Source: JAEUIA01 sp038330085 (GTDB taxonomy: Bacteria; Planctomycetota; UBA1135; GCA-002686595). From it: DNA of 64,000 bases. The notes below the pieces were generated by a model, which was not told the DNA's origin, made no database searches, and worked only from the letters and a program-made list of their open reading frames with translations. Of the stretch, positions 17,815-26,447 are shown piece by piece (position 1 is the first letter of the stretch; every line of letters begins with the position of its first letter). The stretch covers positions 1 to 64,000 of the forward strand of contig JBBQNP010000002.1 in assembly GCA_038330085.1 (NCBI GenBank), read 5' to 3'. Position numbers and translations under genes: made by a program.

Positions 17815-18948
17815 TCAGCGCGGTGGAACTGCGCGTAGGCCGATGAAGACGCGCGGTTTGCCCACCCCGACCGTGGCGTTCTCGACCGCCGACACGTCGA
17901 GCGCGAGGACAGCGGTAGCACCGCTCATGAGCTTCGCATCAACGGACGCGGGATCCACGCCGGCCGATTCGAGCGCGTCGCGAATCTCGGTCAGCGTCGA
18001 GTCCGACATCAACTTCGCCGAGTCCGAAGGTCCGATCGCCTTCTCCACCGCCATGCGCAGGTGCATGCCCAAGGCCTCGGCATCGCCGTGCGCACCTTTC
18101 TCCAGCGTCGATCCGTGCGCGAGGCTCTCGGCGTCGGACTTGCCAAAATAGAGCGGGATGAGTGCGAGCTCGGGGCTTGCGTCGCCCGCACTGGGTTCGG
18201 CTCGTGACGGATCTTGCACGTCGGCCAGCGCGACCTGCGTTCGATCGCCATTCGACGCCGACTCGTGCACGCGCCACGCGGCTGCGCCGGCACCGGCGAC
18301 GGCCAATGCCGTCAGCGTTGCGACCGCGACCTTCGGCGTGACCACCGCAATGATCCCCGCTGCAGCGGCTTTGATCACGCCCGCCACAACCACGCGATCA
18401 GCAGGCGCGAGGAGCATCGCGCACCCGCTCAACCACTCGCGACCGCGACGTCGCTCGAGCTCGAAACGCAACAGCGAAAGCCCACGCTGGATGCGCCAGC
18501 GCACCGTGTTCTCGGACACACTTTGCGAGCGCGCGATCTCGACCGACGTCAGGCCTTCGATGTGCGCGCGCAGGATCGTCGTGCGATAGGGCTCGGGCAG
18601 CGCGATCACGGCTTCGACGACCAAGCGCTGCATCTCCGCTCGTGCGACGAGGTCGGCCGTCGACGCCACGGACTCGCCGCGCGCGCACGTCATCTCGCGG
18701 CTGCGACGCCGCGCTTCCGAACGCCAGTGCTTGTCCGCCAGGTTGCGCAGCACGCGCGCGAGCCACGAGCGCGTCGAGCCCTTCTCGTCACGCTGCGCTT
18801 GCGCCTGCGCGAGAGCCGCGACCCAGGCCTCCTGGACCAGATCGTCTGCCGACGACGGATCGGTGAGGAGGCTGCGCGCGATCCGATGGATCCAGCGCGA
18901 ATCGACCAGGAGCTCGTCGGCCCGCAAGAGTGCGTCGTCGGGTTTCAT
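17815..18948 (-). CDS. ECF sigma factor with C-terminal membrane/extracytoplasmic extension
   Basis: About 377 residues from the ATG at 18948. Sigma region 2 is seen in LLTDPSSADDLVQEAWVAAL and region 4 in LPEPYRTTILRAHIEGL and SVEIARSQSVSENTVRWRIQRG, together within the first 180 residues. An ordinary ECF factor would end there. This one continues with one or two hydrophobic helices (residues about 215-250, ending AGAGAAAWRVHES) and a roughly 130-residue tail. Such fused tails usually replace or accompany a separate anti-sigma factor, and no anti-sigma gene is adjacent. In-frame upstream starts at 18972 and 19026 are possible. Confidence 0.85.
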   Translation of the reverse strand: MKPDDALLRADELLVDSRWIHRIARSLLTDPSSADDLVQEAWVAALAQAQAQRDEKGSTRSWLARVLRNLADKHWRSEARRRSREMTCARGESVASTADLVARAEMQRLVVEAVIALPEPYRTTILRAHIEGLTSVEIARSQSVSENTVRWRIQRGLSLLRFELERRRGREWLSGCAMLLAPADRVVVAGVIKAAAAGIIAVVTPKVAVATLTALAVAGAGAAAWRVHESASNGDRTQVALADVQDPSRAEPSAGDASPELALIPLYFGKSDAESLAHGSTLEKGAHGDAEALGMHLRMAVEKAIGPSDSAKLMSDSTLTEIRDALESAGVDPASVDAKLMSGATAVLALDVSAVENATVGVGKPRVFIGLRAVPPR

Positions 18949-19106
18949 TGGCGCGAGGGAATACCCACGCATTCCGCATCCGTTGGTGGAATCTCGCTTT
19001 CCATTCTGCCACGCCTGCACGGGCACGCCTTGACTTGCACGCTGGGCAAGGTCACGGCGGGCGCGGCAAAGGTGATGCGGCGATCACGACCCCACCGGTC
19101 GGCGGC

Positions 19107-22100
19107 CTACTTGCGCAACACCAAGCTCGCGATGACGGCGGTGAGCTCGGTCGGCTCCACCGGCTTCGACAAGTGCATCTGGTAGCCGGCCCGCAGCGCA
19201 CGCGTACGGTCTTCGGGGCGGGCGAACGCGCTCAACGCCGCAGCCGGGATGCGGCCGCCCTTCTCGGGAGAGAGCTGACGCACCCGGCGGATCAGCGCAT
19301 AGCCGTCTTCGCCCGGCATGCCGATGTCGCTGATCAAGATGTCGGGCTGCTCGCGTTGCAGGATCTCGAAGCCTTCGCGCGCGGAATCGGCGAGCAGCAC
19401 GCGTGCACCGCAGTCTTCGAGCACGCGCTTCAGCAGGTTGCGCGCATCCGGCTCGTCGTCGATCGCGAGCACCGTGATGCCTTGCAGCGAAGGATGATCG
19501 AGCTGGCTCGCGGCCGTCGCGCCGGCGCGCGGGTGCTCGCGCGACCTCTCCGACGACGATTCGGCGACGGGGATCACCGGCAGCTCGATGCAGAACGTCG
19601 CGCCCTTGCCGGTGCCCGCGCTGTCGGCGCGCACGGTGCCGCCGTGCAGCTCGACCAGGCTCTTGACGATCGAGAGCCCGAGGCCGAGGCCGCCGAAGTT
19701 ACGTGTCGTCGAAGCGTCGGCCTGCCGGAAGCGCTCGAACACGTGCGGCAGGAACTCGGGCGCGATGCCGCTGCCGCTGTCGACGATCGTGAACTCGACG
19801 TGGCTGTTCACGCGCGCGAGCGTCACGTGGACGCGGCCACTCTTCGGCGTGAACTTGATCGCGTTCGAAAGCAGGTTCCAGAAGCACTGTTGCAAGCGGC
19901 TCGGATCGCCCAATACCGGACCGGCATGCGGATCGAGCACGATCTGCAGTCGGATGTCCTTCGACTCGGCGGAGTGGCGTACGGAGGCGAGTGCGGCGCC
20001 CACGACCTCTTGGATGTCGACGCGCTGCACGTCGAGGCGCACCTTGCCCGAGATGATCCGGCTCATGTCGAGCAGGTCCTCGATCAGCTGCGCTTGCACC
20101 TTCGCGTTGCGGTCGATGACCGTCAGGCCTTCCAGCAGGTCGGGATCGGAGTGACCGCGCATGCGCAACACCTGCGACCAGCCGACGATCGCGTTCAGCG
20201 GCGTGCGCAGTTCGTGCGACAGCGTCGCGAGGAACTCGTCCTTCATCAGGCTCACACGTTCGGCCTCCGCGCGCGCGCTGCGCTCCGCGTCGAGGAGCTC
20301 CTGTCGCTCCTCGGCGGCTTGCTTCACACGCTCGTACAAGCGCGCATTGTCGATTGCGACCGCGGCCTGAGCAGCGATGCCCGAGACCGTACGCTCGATG
20401 CGCTCGGTGAACACGCCCGGCGTCGAATGACCAAAGAAAAGAGCGCCGATCACGTCGCCCGTGCGCGACACGACGGGCACGGCGAGGTAGCTGCGCACCG
20501 GCAGGTGACCGCGCGGCATGCCGTGATGAGGAGCCCACTTCCCGTACCGCTCGTCGGCCAGCACGTCGTCGATGCGCAGGGATCCCTTGCCCTCGTACGT
20601 CGGCGCGAAGAGCGGCGTGGCGCGTGGCATGCCGATCTTCTCGAACGCTGAACGATCGGCCCCCGACAGCGTGTAGAGCAGGAACGAGTCGCCATCCTTG
20701 TCCGTCACGTTTTGGAAGTACGCGCCGAACTCCGCGCCAGAGAGCGCCGTCGTCGAATCGGTGACTGACTGCACGAGCATCTGCAGGTCGAGGTCGGCGG
20801 CAATGGATTTGCCCGTCTCGTTGAGCAGGTTCAGCAGCCGCGTTTCCTCCGACAAGGCCTCGCGTGCACGCTTGACCTCGTCCACGTCGGTGTTCGTTCC
20901 GAACCAGCGCACGATCCTGCCGTCGGAGTCGCGGATCGGCCGTATGCGCGTGAGGAACCAACGGAACTTCCCATCGATCCCCCGCAGCGGGAACTCCATC
21001 TCGAAGGGGACGCCCTCGCGCAAAGACTTGGTCCACTCTTCGATCACCCGCGGCAACACCTCGGGATCGTGCACCGACTTCCAGCCCCAGCCCTGCATCT
21101 CCTCGAGCGTGGTGCCGGTGTACTCGTACCACCCGAGGTTGTACCACTGGATGTTGCCTTGGGCGTCCGCGACCCACGCGAGCTGCGGAATGGAGTCGGC
21201 GAGCGCGCGGAACTCTTCTTCGCTGCGCCGCAGCTCGGCCTCCGCGCGCTTGCGATCCGTGATGTCGCGCGCGACCTTCGATGCGCCGACGATCTTGCCG
21301 GTGGAGTCCCGGATGGGCGACACCGTCAACGAGACGTCGATGCGGCGACCTTCCTTCGTGACGCGCACGGTCTCGTAGTGATCGACGCGCTCGCCCCGTC
21401 GCTGGCGCGCGAGGATCCCGTCTTCTTCGACGTGGAGCTCCGGCGGAATGAGGCGCTTCACCGACGTGCCGATCATCTCGTCCGGGCCGTATCCGAAGAT
21501 GCGCTGGGCCCCGGAGTTCCACGTGCGCACGGTGCCGTCCAGGTCCTTGCTGATGATCGCGTCGTCGGATGACTCGACGACCGCGGCCATGCGCTGCTGC
21601 AGGAGCTCGAGCCGCTTGCGCTCGGTGACTTCCTGAACGACGCCGATCATGCCGACCGCCGTCCCGTCAGCGGCGTAGATGCCGCAGCCCCTGGCCGCGA
21701 TCCACGTCGCGTCACCAGCATCACGAGCCTTGGGATCCACGCGGTACTCGACATCGTAGTCGGAGCGGTCGCGCAACGACTGCTCGACGGCAGCTTGAGT
21801 GCGATCCCGGTCGTCGGGATGCAGGCGATCTCTCAACTCCGCCCACGTCGTCGGCGAACCCGGTACCAAGCCGAAGCACTCTGCAGCGCGCGGGCCCAAC
21901 GTCACCACGTCCGTTGCGGCAACCCAAGACCAGTCCCCGAGTCGGCCCGCCGAAAGCGCGAGCTCGAGACGTTTCGCGCTCTCGCGCTCGCGCTCCTCCG
22001 AACGCTTACGCTGGGAGATGTCCTCGATGACGGCGATGAAGCGCTCGGACTGGCCGAGTGCCGAGCGGATCATCGACACCGTCGTCAGGCTCCAGACGAG

Positions 22101-23276
22101 CGTGCCGTCCTTGTGCAAGTAGCGGTTTTCGAGCGTGAAATCAGTGATCTCCCCCCGCATCAGCCGCTCTACGTGCGCCCGCGTGACGGCCCTGTCGTCC
22201 TCGTAGGTGACGTCGAAGAACACGCGCGCACACAACTCCGGCGCAGACCAGCCCAGGATCCGTTCCAGCCGACGATTGACCTGCGTGAAGCGACCGTCGA
22301 GGTTCGCGAGCGCCATCCCCACCGCAGCTTGTTCGAACGTCGCGCGGACGCGCTGTTCGCTGTCCCGCAACGCTGCTTGCGCTCGCTCGTGCGTCGAGAC
22401 GTCGATGAAGTAGCCGACGACGCCTTGCCTTCCATCGGGCAGCGTCAACCGGTGGATCTCCCAGTCGTAGTGTTCCTCGACGCCGGTGTCTCGTCGACGC
22501 GCACTGAAGCCGGTGGTCCTGGAGGACTCGCCGCTCTCCAGCGTGCGCCGGAACCGCGCGACGATCTCGTCCGCGACGGGCGCGGGCCACAGGTGCGACA
22601 TGACATCGGACAAATCTCGGCCGATCACGGGCTCGACGTGCGCGAGCATCGGCTGCGCGCTCGGGTTCGCTTGCCTCAAGCGCATGTTCGAATCGACGAG
22701 CAGGATGCAGACGGGCGAGTAGTGGATGATCGCCGAGAACTGCGCGTGGCTCGAGCGCAGCGCGGCCTCGTGGAACTTGCGCTCGGTGACGTCGCGGAAG
22801 CTCCAAACGCGGCCGACGATCTCGTCGTCGACGACCTGCACCGTCGAAGAACGCTCGATCACACGACCGTCGGTGAGATCGATCTGGTCGAAGCTGTCGA
22901 GCGCGGAACCCTCGATCTCGGCCAGCCGCGCGAGAAAGCGCGGCGCGTCATCGGTGAGGTGTGCGCGCGTCTCCCACAGCGGTGTTCGGTCCAGCGCAGA
23001 GAGCTTCTCGTGACTGACGCCCCATATCTGCAGGAGCTTGTCGTTGTGGTCGACGAACTCTCCGTTCGGACCCGTGACCAAGATGGCGTCTGTCGTCGAT
23101 TCGAGCGTTGCGCGCAACGTGGACACCGATCGTGCGAGCTCCTTCGCGCGGGCCTCGAGCGCTTCCTTGGCCTGGACGAGTTCCTCCTCCGCGCGCTGCC
23201 GCGCCTGCAGGATGCTCGTGACGTTCTGCAGCGCCGTGGAACGCAGGCGTTCCTCTTCGTCCGTCGGCCCCTTCAT
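19107..23276 (-). CDS. Hybrid sensor histidine kinase with six PAS domains, GAF and receiver
   Basis: 1389 residues, apparently soluble. After a coiled-coil start come six PAS repeats (for example STTDAILVTGPNGEFVDHND, YSPVCILLVDSNMRLRQANP, SSDDAIISKDLDGTVRTWN, IPQLAWVADAQGNIQWYN). A GAF domain (KSIAADLDLQMLVQSVTDST) follows. Next are HisKA with HELRTPLNAIVGW, HATPase_c with NLLSNAIKFTP, DSGSGI and GGLGLGLSIVKSL, and a C-terminal receiver with ILISDIGMPGEDG as the phosphoacceptor region. There is no DNA-binding output. Its ATG overlaps the stop of the preceding MetE-like gene by one base (TGATG), so translation is coupled. Ligands of the PAS and GAF modules are unknown. Confidence 0.92.
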   Translation of the reverse strand: MKGPTDEEERLRSTALQNVTSILQARQRAEEELVQAKEALEARAKELARSVSTLRATLESTTDAILVTGPNGEFVDHNDKLLQIWGVSHEKLSALDRTPLWETRAHLTDDAPRFLARLAEIEGSALDSFDQIDLTDGRVIERSSTVQVVDDEIVGRVWSFRDVTERKFHEAALRSSHAQFSAIIHYSPVCILLVDSNMRLRQANPSAQPMLAHVEPVIGRDLSDVMSHLWPAPVADEIVARFRRTLESGESSRTTGFSARRRDTGVEEHYDWEIHRLTLPDGRQGVVGYFIDVSTHERAQAALRDSEQRVRATFEQAAVGMALANLDGRFTQVNRRLERILGWSAPELCARVFFDVTYEDDRAVTRAHVERLMRGEITDFTLENRYLHKDGTLVWSLTTVSMIRSALGQSERFIAVIEDISQRKRSEERERESAKRLELALSAGRLGDWSWVAATDVVTLGPRAAECFGLVPGSPTTWAELRDRLHPDDRDRTQAAVEQSLRDRSDYDVEYRVDPKARDAGDATWIAARGCGIYAADGTAVGMIGVVQEVTERKRLELLQQRMAAVVESSDDAIISKDLDGTVRTWNSGAQRIFGYGPDEMIGTSVKRLIPPELHVEEDGILARQRRGERVDHYETVRVTKEGRRIDVSLTVSPIRDSTGKIVGASKVARDITDRKRAEAELRRSEEEFRALADSIPQLAWVADAQGNIQWYNLGWYEYTGTTLEEMQGWGWKSVHDPEVLPRVIEEWTKSLREGVPFEMEFPLRGIDGKFRWFLTRIRPIRDSDGRIVRWFGTNTDVDEVKRAREALSEETRLLNLLNETGKSIAADLDLQMLVQSVTDSTTALSGAEFGAYFQNVTDKDGDSFLLYTLSGADRSAFEKIGMPRATPLFAPTYEGKGSLRIDDVLADERYGKWAPHHGMPRGHLPVRSYLAVPVVSRTGDVIGALFFGHSTPGVFTERIERTVSGIAAQAAVAIDNARLYERVKQAAEERQELLDAERSARAEAERVSLMKDEFLATLSHELRTPLNAIVGWSQVLRMRGHSDPDLLEGLTVIDRNAKVQAQLIEDLLDMSRIISGKVRLDVQRVDIQEVVGAALASVRHSAESKDIRLQIVLDPHAGPVLGDPSRLQQCFWNLLSNAIKFTPKSGRVHVTLARVNSHVEFTIVDSGSGIAPEFLPHVFERFRQADASTTRNFGGLGLGLSIVKSLVELHGGTVRADSAGTGKGATFCIELPVIPVAESSSERSREHPRAGATAASQLDHPSLQGITVLAIDDEPDARNLLKRVLEDCGARVLLADSAREGFEILQREQPDILISDIGMPGEDGYALIRRVRQLSPEKGGRIPAAALSAFARPEDRTRALRAGYQMHLSKPVEPTELTAVIASLVLRK

Positions 23277-24355
23277 CAGCCAGTTCCGAGCGAGTTGGAC
23301 GCTCCGAGCGATTCCGAAGCCAGTCGCGTGCCTTCGACGCGCGCGCGGATCTTCTGGAAGGCCTTGTCGCGCGTCGTCGACGTGTCGTCGCAGAACGGCG
23401 AGAACCCGCAGTCGTCTGTCGTGCCCAAGCGGTCGAGCGGGATGTACTCCGCGGCTTCGATCACGCGCTCGCGGATCTCTTCGGGCGACTCGACGCGCGG
23501 ATCGATCGGGGCCACGACGCCGACGAAGACGTGCTGATCGGGCTTGCGGTGCTCGCGGATGATTTCGAGCACGCGCGTGCGGTCTCTCTCACCGGCGAGC
23601 GCGACGTAGAAGTTGCCGGCCTTGAGCTCGAACAGGCTCGGCAGGAGGTCCGCGTAGTCGACGTCGGCGCTGTGCGTCGAATCCATGTCGCCGCCGGGAC
23701 AGGTGTGCACGCCGATCGACATGCGTTCCGCCGCGGTGAAGCTCGCGAGCCCGAGGTTGTTCAGGTCGATGAAGCTGTGCAGCAGGTTGCCGGTCGGGTC
23801 GATCTTGACCGCCAGACGCGCTTCCGTGAAGTCGATCTGCACCTTGCAAGCACCCTTCGCGAGGCATGCACGCACTTCGGAGACGTGCTCGCTCAACAGG
23901 TCCTCGATGAACTGCTCGCGCGAGTAATCAGGAATCGGCTCGGCGGGATACATGAGGCTCAGCGCTGAGGGCGAGATCACAGCTTGCTTGATGGGACGGT
24001 GCGCGTAACGCCTCGCGACGTCGAGGTGAGCGTCGGCGCGGTTGCGATACCGGAACGGACCTGCGGTGAGACGCGGCATTCGGCGCACGTGGCCGGCCGT
24101 GAACGGGATCTGGAAACCGTCCGGTGCCGTGTTCGCGAGACCGTGGACGGCGTACGTCCAGAAGTTGTGGTACTTCCACTGCTCGCCGTCGGTGATCACC
24201 GGCGAGCCGGTCGCTTCGAAGCGTTCGATCGTGTCACGGACAGCCGCTTCGTAGAGTGCGTCGAGCTTGGGATCGTTGCCGTCGGTGGCCGCTGCGGCGC
24301 GGATCAACTCGACCGGGCGCGGGATGCTCCCAATCGGTTCGGTGGGAATCGCCAT
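23276..24355 (-). CDS. Cobalamin-independent methionine synthase C-domain-like protein
   Basis: 359 residues resembling the MetE C-terminal TIM barrel, a fold shared by methionine synthase II-like enzymes and epoxyalkane:coenzyme M transferases. It opens with PTEPIGSIPRP and carries GEQWKYHNFWTYAV. Candidate zinc ligands are the His and Cys of VHTCPGGD, with a later Cys in TTDDCGFSP. The MetE N-terminal domain is absent, so it is a thiol-transfer enzyme of unknown substrate rather than a full methionine synthase. The start at 24355 gives MAIPTEP. It is translationally coupled to the large hybrid kinase. Confidence 0.8.
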   Translation of the reverse strand: MAIPTEPIGSIPRPVELIRAAAATDGNDPKLDALYEAAVRDTIERFEATGSPVITDGEQWKYHNFWTYAVHGLANTAPDGFQIPFTAGHVRRMPRLTAGPFRYRNRADAHLDVARRYAHRPIKQAVISPSALSLMYPAEPIPDYSREQFIEDLLSEHVSEVRACLAKGACKVQIDFTEARLAVKIDPTGNLLHSFIDLNNLGLASFTAAERMSIGVHTCPGGDMDSTHSADVDYADLLPSLFELKAGNFYVALAGERDRTRVLEIIREHRKPDQHVFVGVVAPIDPRVESPEEIRERVIEAAEYIPLDRLGTTDDCGFSPFCDDTSTTRDKAFQKIRARVEGTRLASESLGASNSLGTG

Positions 24356-24550
24356 GGCATCCAGGATAGCGTGCGCAGTCCGTGCCGCCGACGAAGTTGG
24401 GCCCCCGCCGCCGCCTTGGGGCACGCGGATCGTGGCTCATGCGTCCGCCCGTTACGCTCAGGGTGAATGCGGCCGGTCGGGGATGCGCCCCAGCCGCCCT
24501 TGCACCTCGAAAAGACCGCGCGAAGTCGTGCTCGACCTGGAGTCGTCGCC

Positions 24551-25462
24551 ATGCCCATCCGTCCCATCCAACGCATCTCCCAGTCGCAACCCACGCTCGA
24601 AGGCGCCGGTGTGCGGCTTCGCCGCGCGTTCGGCTTCGGCACGACGAACGAGTTCGATCCGTTCCTCCTGCTCGACGACTTCCGCAACGAACGGCCGGAG
24701 GACTACGAAGCGGGCTTTCCGTGGCACCCGCACCGCGGCATGGAGACGATCACGTACGTGCTCGCCGGGAGCGTCGAGCACATGGACAGCCTGGGCAACC
24801 GCGGTGCGATGGGACCGGGCGACGTGCAGTTGATGACTGCCGGCAGCGGCATCTTGCACCAGGAGATGCCGAAGGGCGACGCGCGCGGTCGCATGCACGG
24901 CTTCCAGCTGTGGGCCAACTTGCCGAGCAAGCACAAGATGACGGAGCCGCGCTATCAGGACATTCCGGCGCGCGACATTCCGGAGGTGACGGAAGACGAC
25001 GGCACGCGCGCGCGCGTCATCTGCGGCGAGTTTTGGGGCGCGAAGGGGCCGGTCGAGGGCGTCGCCGCGAACCCGCGCTATCTCGACGTGTCCGTTCCGC
25101 CGCGCGTGAAGCGCACGCTGCCGATCGAAACGACGCGTCATGCGTTCGCGTACGTGTTCGAAGGCAGCGGGACGTTTCGGGATGCGTCCGAGCCTTCTGC
25201 CTTGAAGGGCTCCGTGAAGACGGAGCGTGCGGGCGATCACGGACGGATGGACGATGCGACGAACCGCTCGCTGGTGCTGTTCGGCAACGGCGACGAGATC
25301 GTCGTGCAGGCAGGTGATGAAGGGATGCGGTTCTTGTTGGTGTCGGGCGAGCCGATCGCGGAACCGGTCGCGTGGCAGGGTCCGATCGTGATGAACACGC
25401 AGGAGGAGTTGGCGCGCGCGTTCGCGGAGTTGCAGTCGGGCACGTTCATTCGACAGCGCTGA
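24551..25462 (+). CDS. Pirin family protein
   Basis: 303 residues with the bicupin pirin fold. The N-terminal cupin carries the metal-binding set in WHPHRGMETITYVL (H59, H61) and in GSGILHQEMPKG (His and Glu around residue 103-105). Pirins bind Fe or other metals. Some have quercetinase activity and others act as redox co-regulators, so a specific role is not assignable. The ATG at 24551 is followed directly by the conserved RPIQRISQSQ region. It is divergent from the MetE-like gene and convergent with the amidohydrolase. Confidence 0.93.
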   Translation: MPIRPIQRISQSQPTLEGAGVRLRRAFGFGTTNEFDPFLLLDDFRNERPEDYEAGFPWHPHRGMETITYVLAGSVEHMDSLGNRGAMGPGDVQLMTAGSGILHQEMPKGDARGRMHGFQLWANLPSKHKMTEPRYQDIPARDIPEVTEDDGTRARVICGEFWGAKGPVEGVAANPRYLDVSVPPRVKRTLPIETTRHAFAYVFEGSGTFRDASEPSALKGSVKTERAGDHGRMDDATNRSLVLFGNGDEIVVQAGDEGMRFLLVSGEPIAEPVAWQGPIVMNTQEELARAFAELQSGTFIRQR

Positions 25463-25464
25463 CC

Positions 25465-25493
25465 GTCGTCGAAAAGCGGAGCATTCCGACGAC
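25465..25493. terminator. Hairpin between convergent genes
   Basis: GTCGTCG (25465-25471) pairs with CGACGAC (25487-25493) across a 15-base loop in the 33-base gap between the pirin stop and the amidohydrolase stop. The placement suits a bidirectional terminator, but there is no U tract. Confidence 0.4.
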
Positions 25494-25495
25494 CG

Positions 25496-26305
25496 TCAGG
25501 CCGGCAATTCGATCTTGAACAGCTTCGCGGCGGTGCGCCAGCCGATGCTCTCGCGCTGCTCGGGCGTCAGCTCCAGGCTTTCGAAGAACTTCACGTACGG
25601 TCCCATGCGCACGAGCGGCCAGTCGCTGCCGAACATGAGCTGACGACCGGGATCGCCCATGTACATGATCATGTCCTTCACGCGCTGCACCATGTAACGC
25701 TCGAACTCGTAGGTGAAATCGCCGAGCGTCAGCCCCGACATGTCCGCGTACACGTTATCGTTCTTGTAGAGCACCTCGGCCGTGTCCTGGAACCACGGAC
25801 TTCCCAGGTGGCAGATCACGAACCTCACGTCGGGATAATCGACCGCCAGATCGTCGACCAGCAGCGGATGCGCGTGACGCACCTTGGCGGTCTTGCTGTA
25901 GGTGTCGCCCGCGTGGACCATCACGGGAACGCCGTGCTTTGCCGCGATGCGCATCACCGTCTCGAGCGACGGATCGTTGATCGCGTAGTTCTCGTAGCCC
26001 GGATAGAGCTTGATCCCCTTCACGCGGCCGGCGGCGATGCGCTGCTCCATCGTGAACAGATCCGTGCGCTTCTCGCCGCGCCAGCACAAACCCTCGACCA
26101 CCGTCGTGCGCGGATCCTGGTGCAGGATGTCGAGCACTTCCTCGATGCTCGGCCGATCGACGTCTACTTTGTAGGACGTGATGACGACGGCGTGGTCGAT
26201 GCCGTGCTGCGCCATCTTGTCGAAGAGCTCCTGGACGTTCTCCTTCGTCGGACGCCGCTCGCTCTCGTGGTAGTTGTTGAGGTGGACGTGGCAGTCGATC
26301 AACAT
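25496..26305 (-). CDS. Amidohydrolase family 2 TIM-barrel hydrolase/decarboxylase
   Basis: 269 residues. It has the metal-binding DCHVHL start (H6, H8), a mid-barrel His in VPVMVHAGDTYS, VRFVICHLGSPW with another His, and the catalytic Asp in LMFGSDWPLV. Family members hydrolyse or decarboxylate amide, lactone or aromatic-acid substrates, and nothing here fixes the substrate. Length is normal. It is transcribed divergently from the GNAT-nitrilase gene, with 142 bases between them holding a 12-bp inverted repeat. A shared role in amide or nitrile metabolism is possible but inferred. Confidence 0.85.
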   Translation of the reverse strand: MLIDCHVHLNNYHESERRPTKENVQELFDKMAQHGIDHAVVITSYKVDVDRPSIEEVLDILHQDPRTTVVEGLCWRGEKRTDLFTMEQRIAAGRVKGIKLYPGYENYAINDPSLETVMRIAAKHGVPVMVHAGDTYSKTAKVRHAHPLLVDDLAVDYPDVRFVICHLGSPWFQDTAEVLYKNDNVYADMSGLTLGDFTYEFERYMVQRVKDMIMYMGDPGRQLMFGSDWPLVRMGPYVKFFESLELTPEQRESIGWRTAAKLFKIELPA

Positions 26306-26358
26306 CGGGCGTTTTCCATTCGTCGAAGCGCTGTGAACGGCGCACGAGGATTCTGCGA

Positions 26359-26390
26359 TCTGGCCCTGCTCGGCTGCAAGCAGGGCCAGA
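26359..26390. other. Perfect 12-bp inverted repeat in a divergent promoter region
   Basis: TCTGGCCCTGCT (26359-26370) and AGCAGGGCCAGA (26379-26390) are separated by 8 bases, midway between the starts of two divergent genes (26305 and 26448). A terminator is not expected here, so an operator or a leader hairpin is more likely. Confidence 0.5.
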
Positions 26391-26447
26391 GTTCATTTCG
26401 AGGAGCGAACCGTAGGTGAAGCTCGCGCTTCGACATATCCTGGCTGG

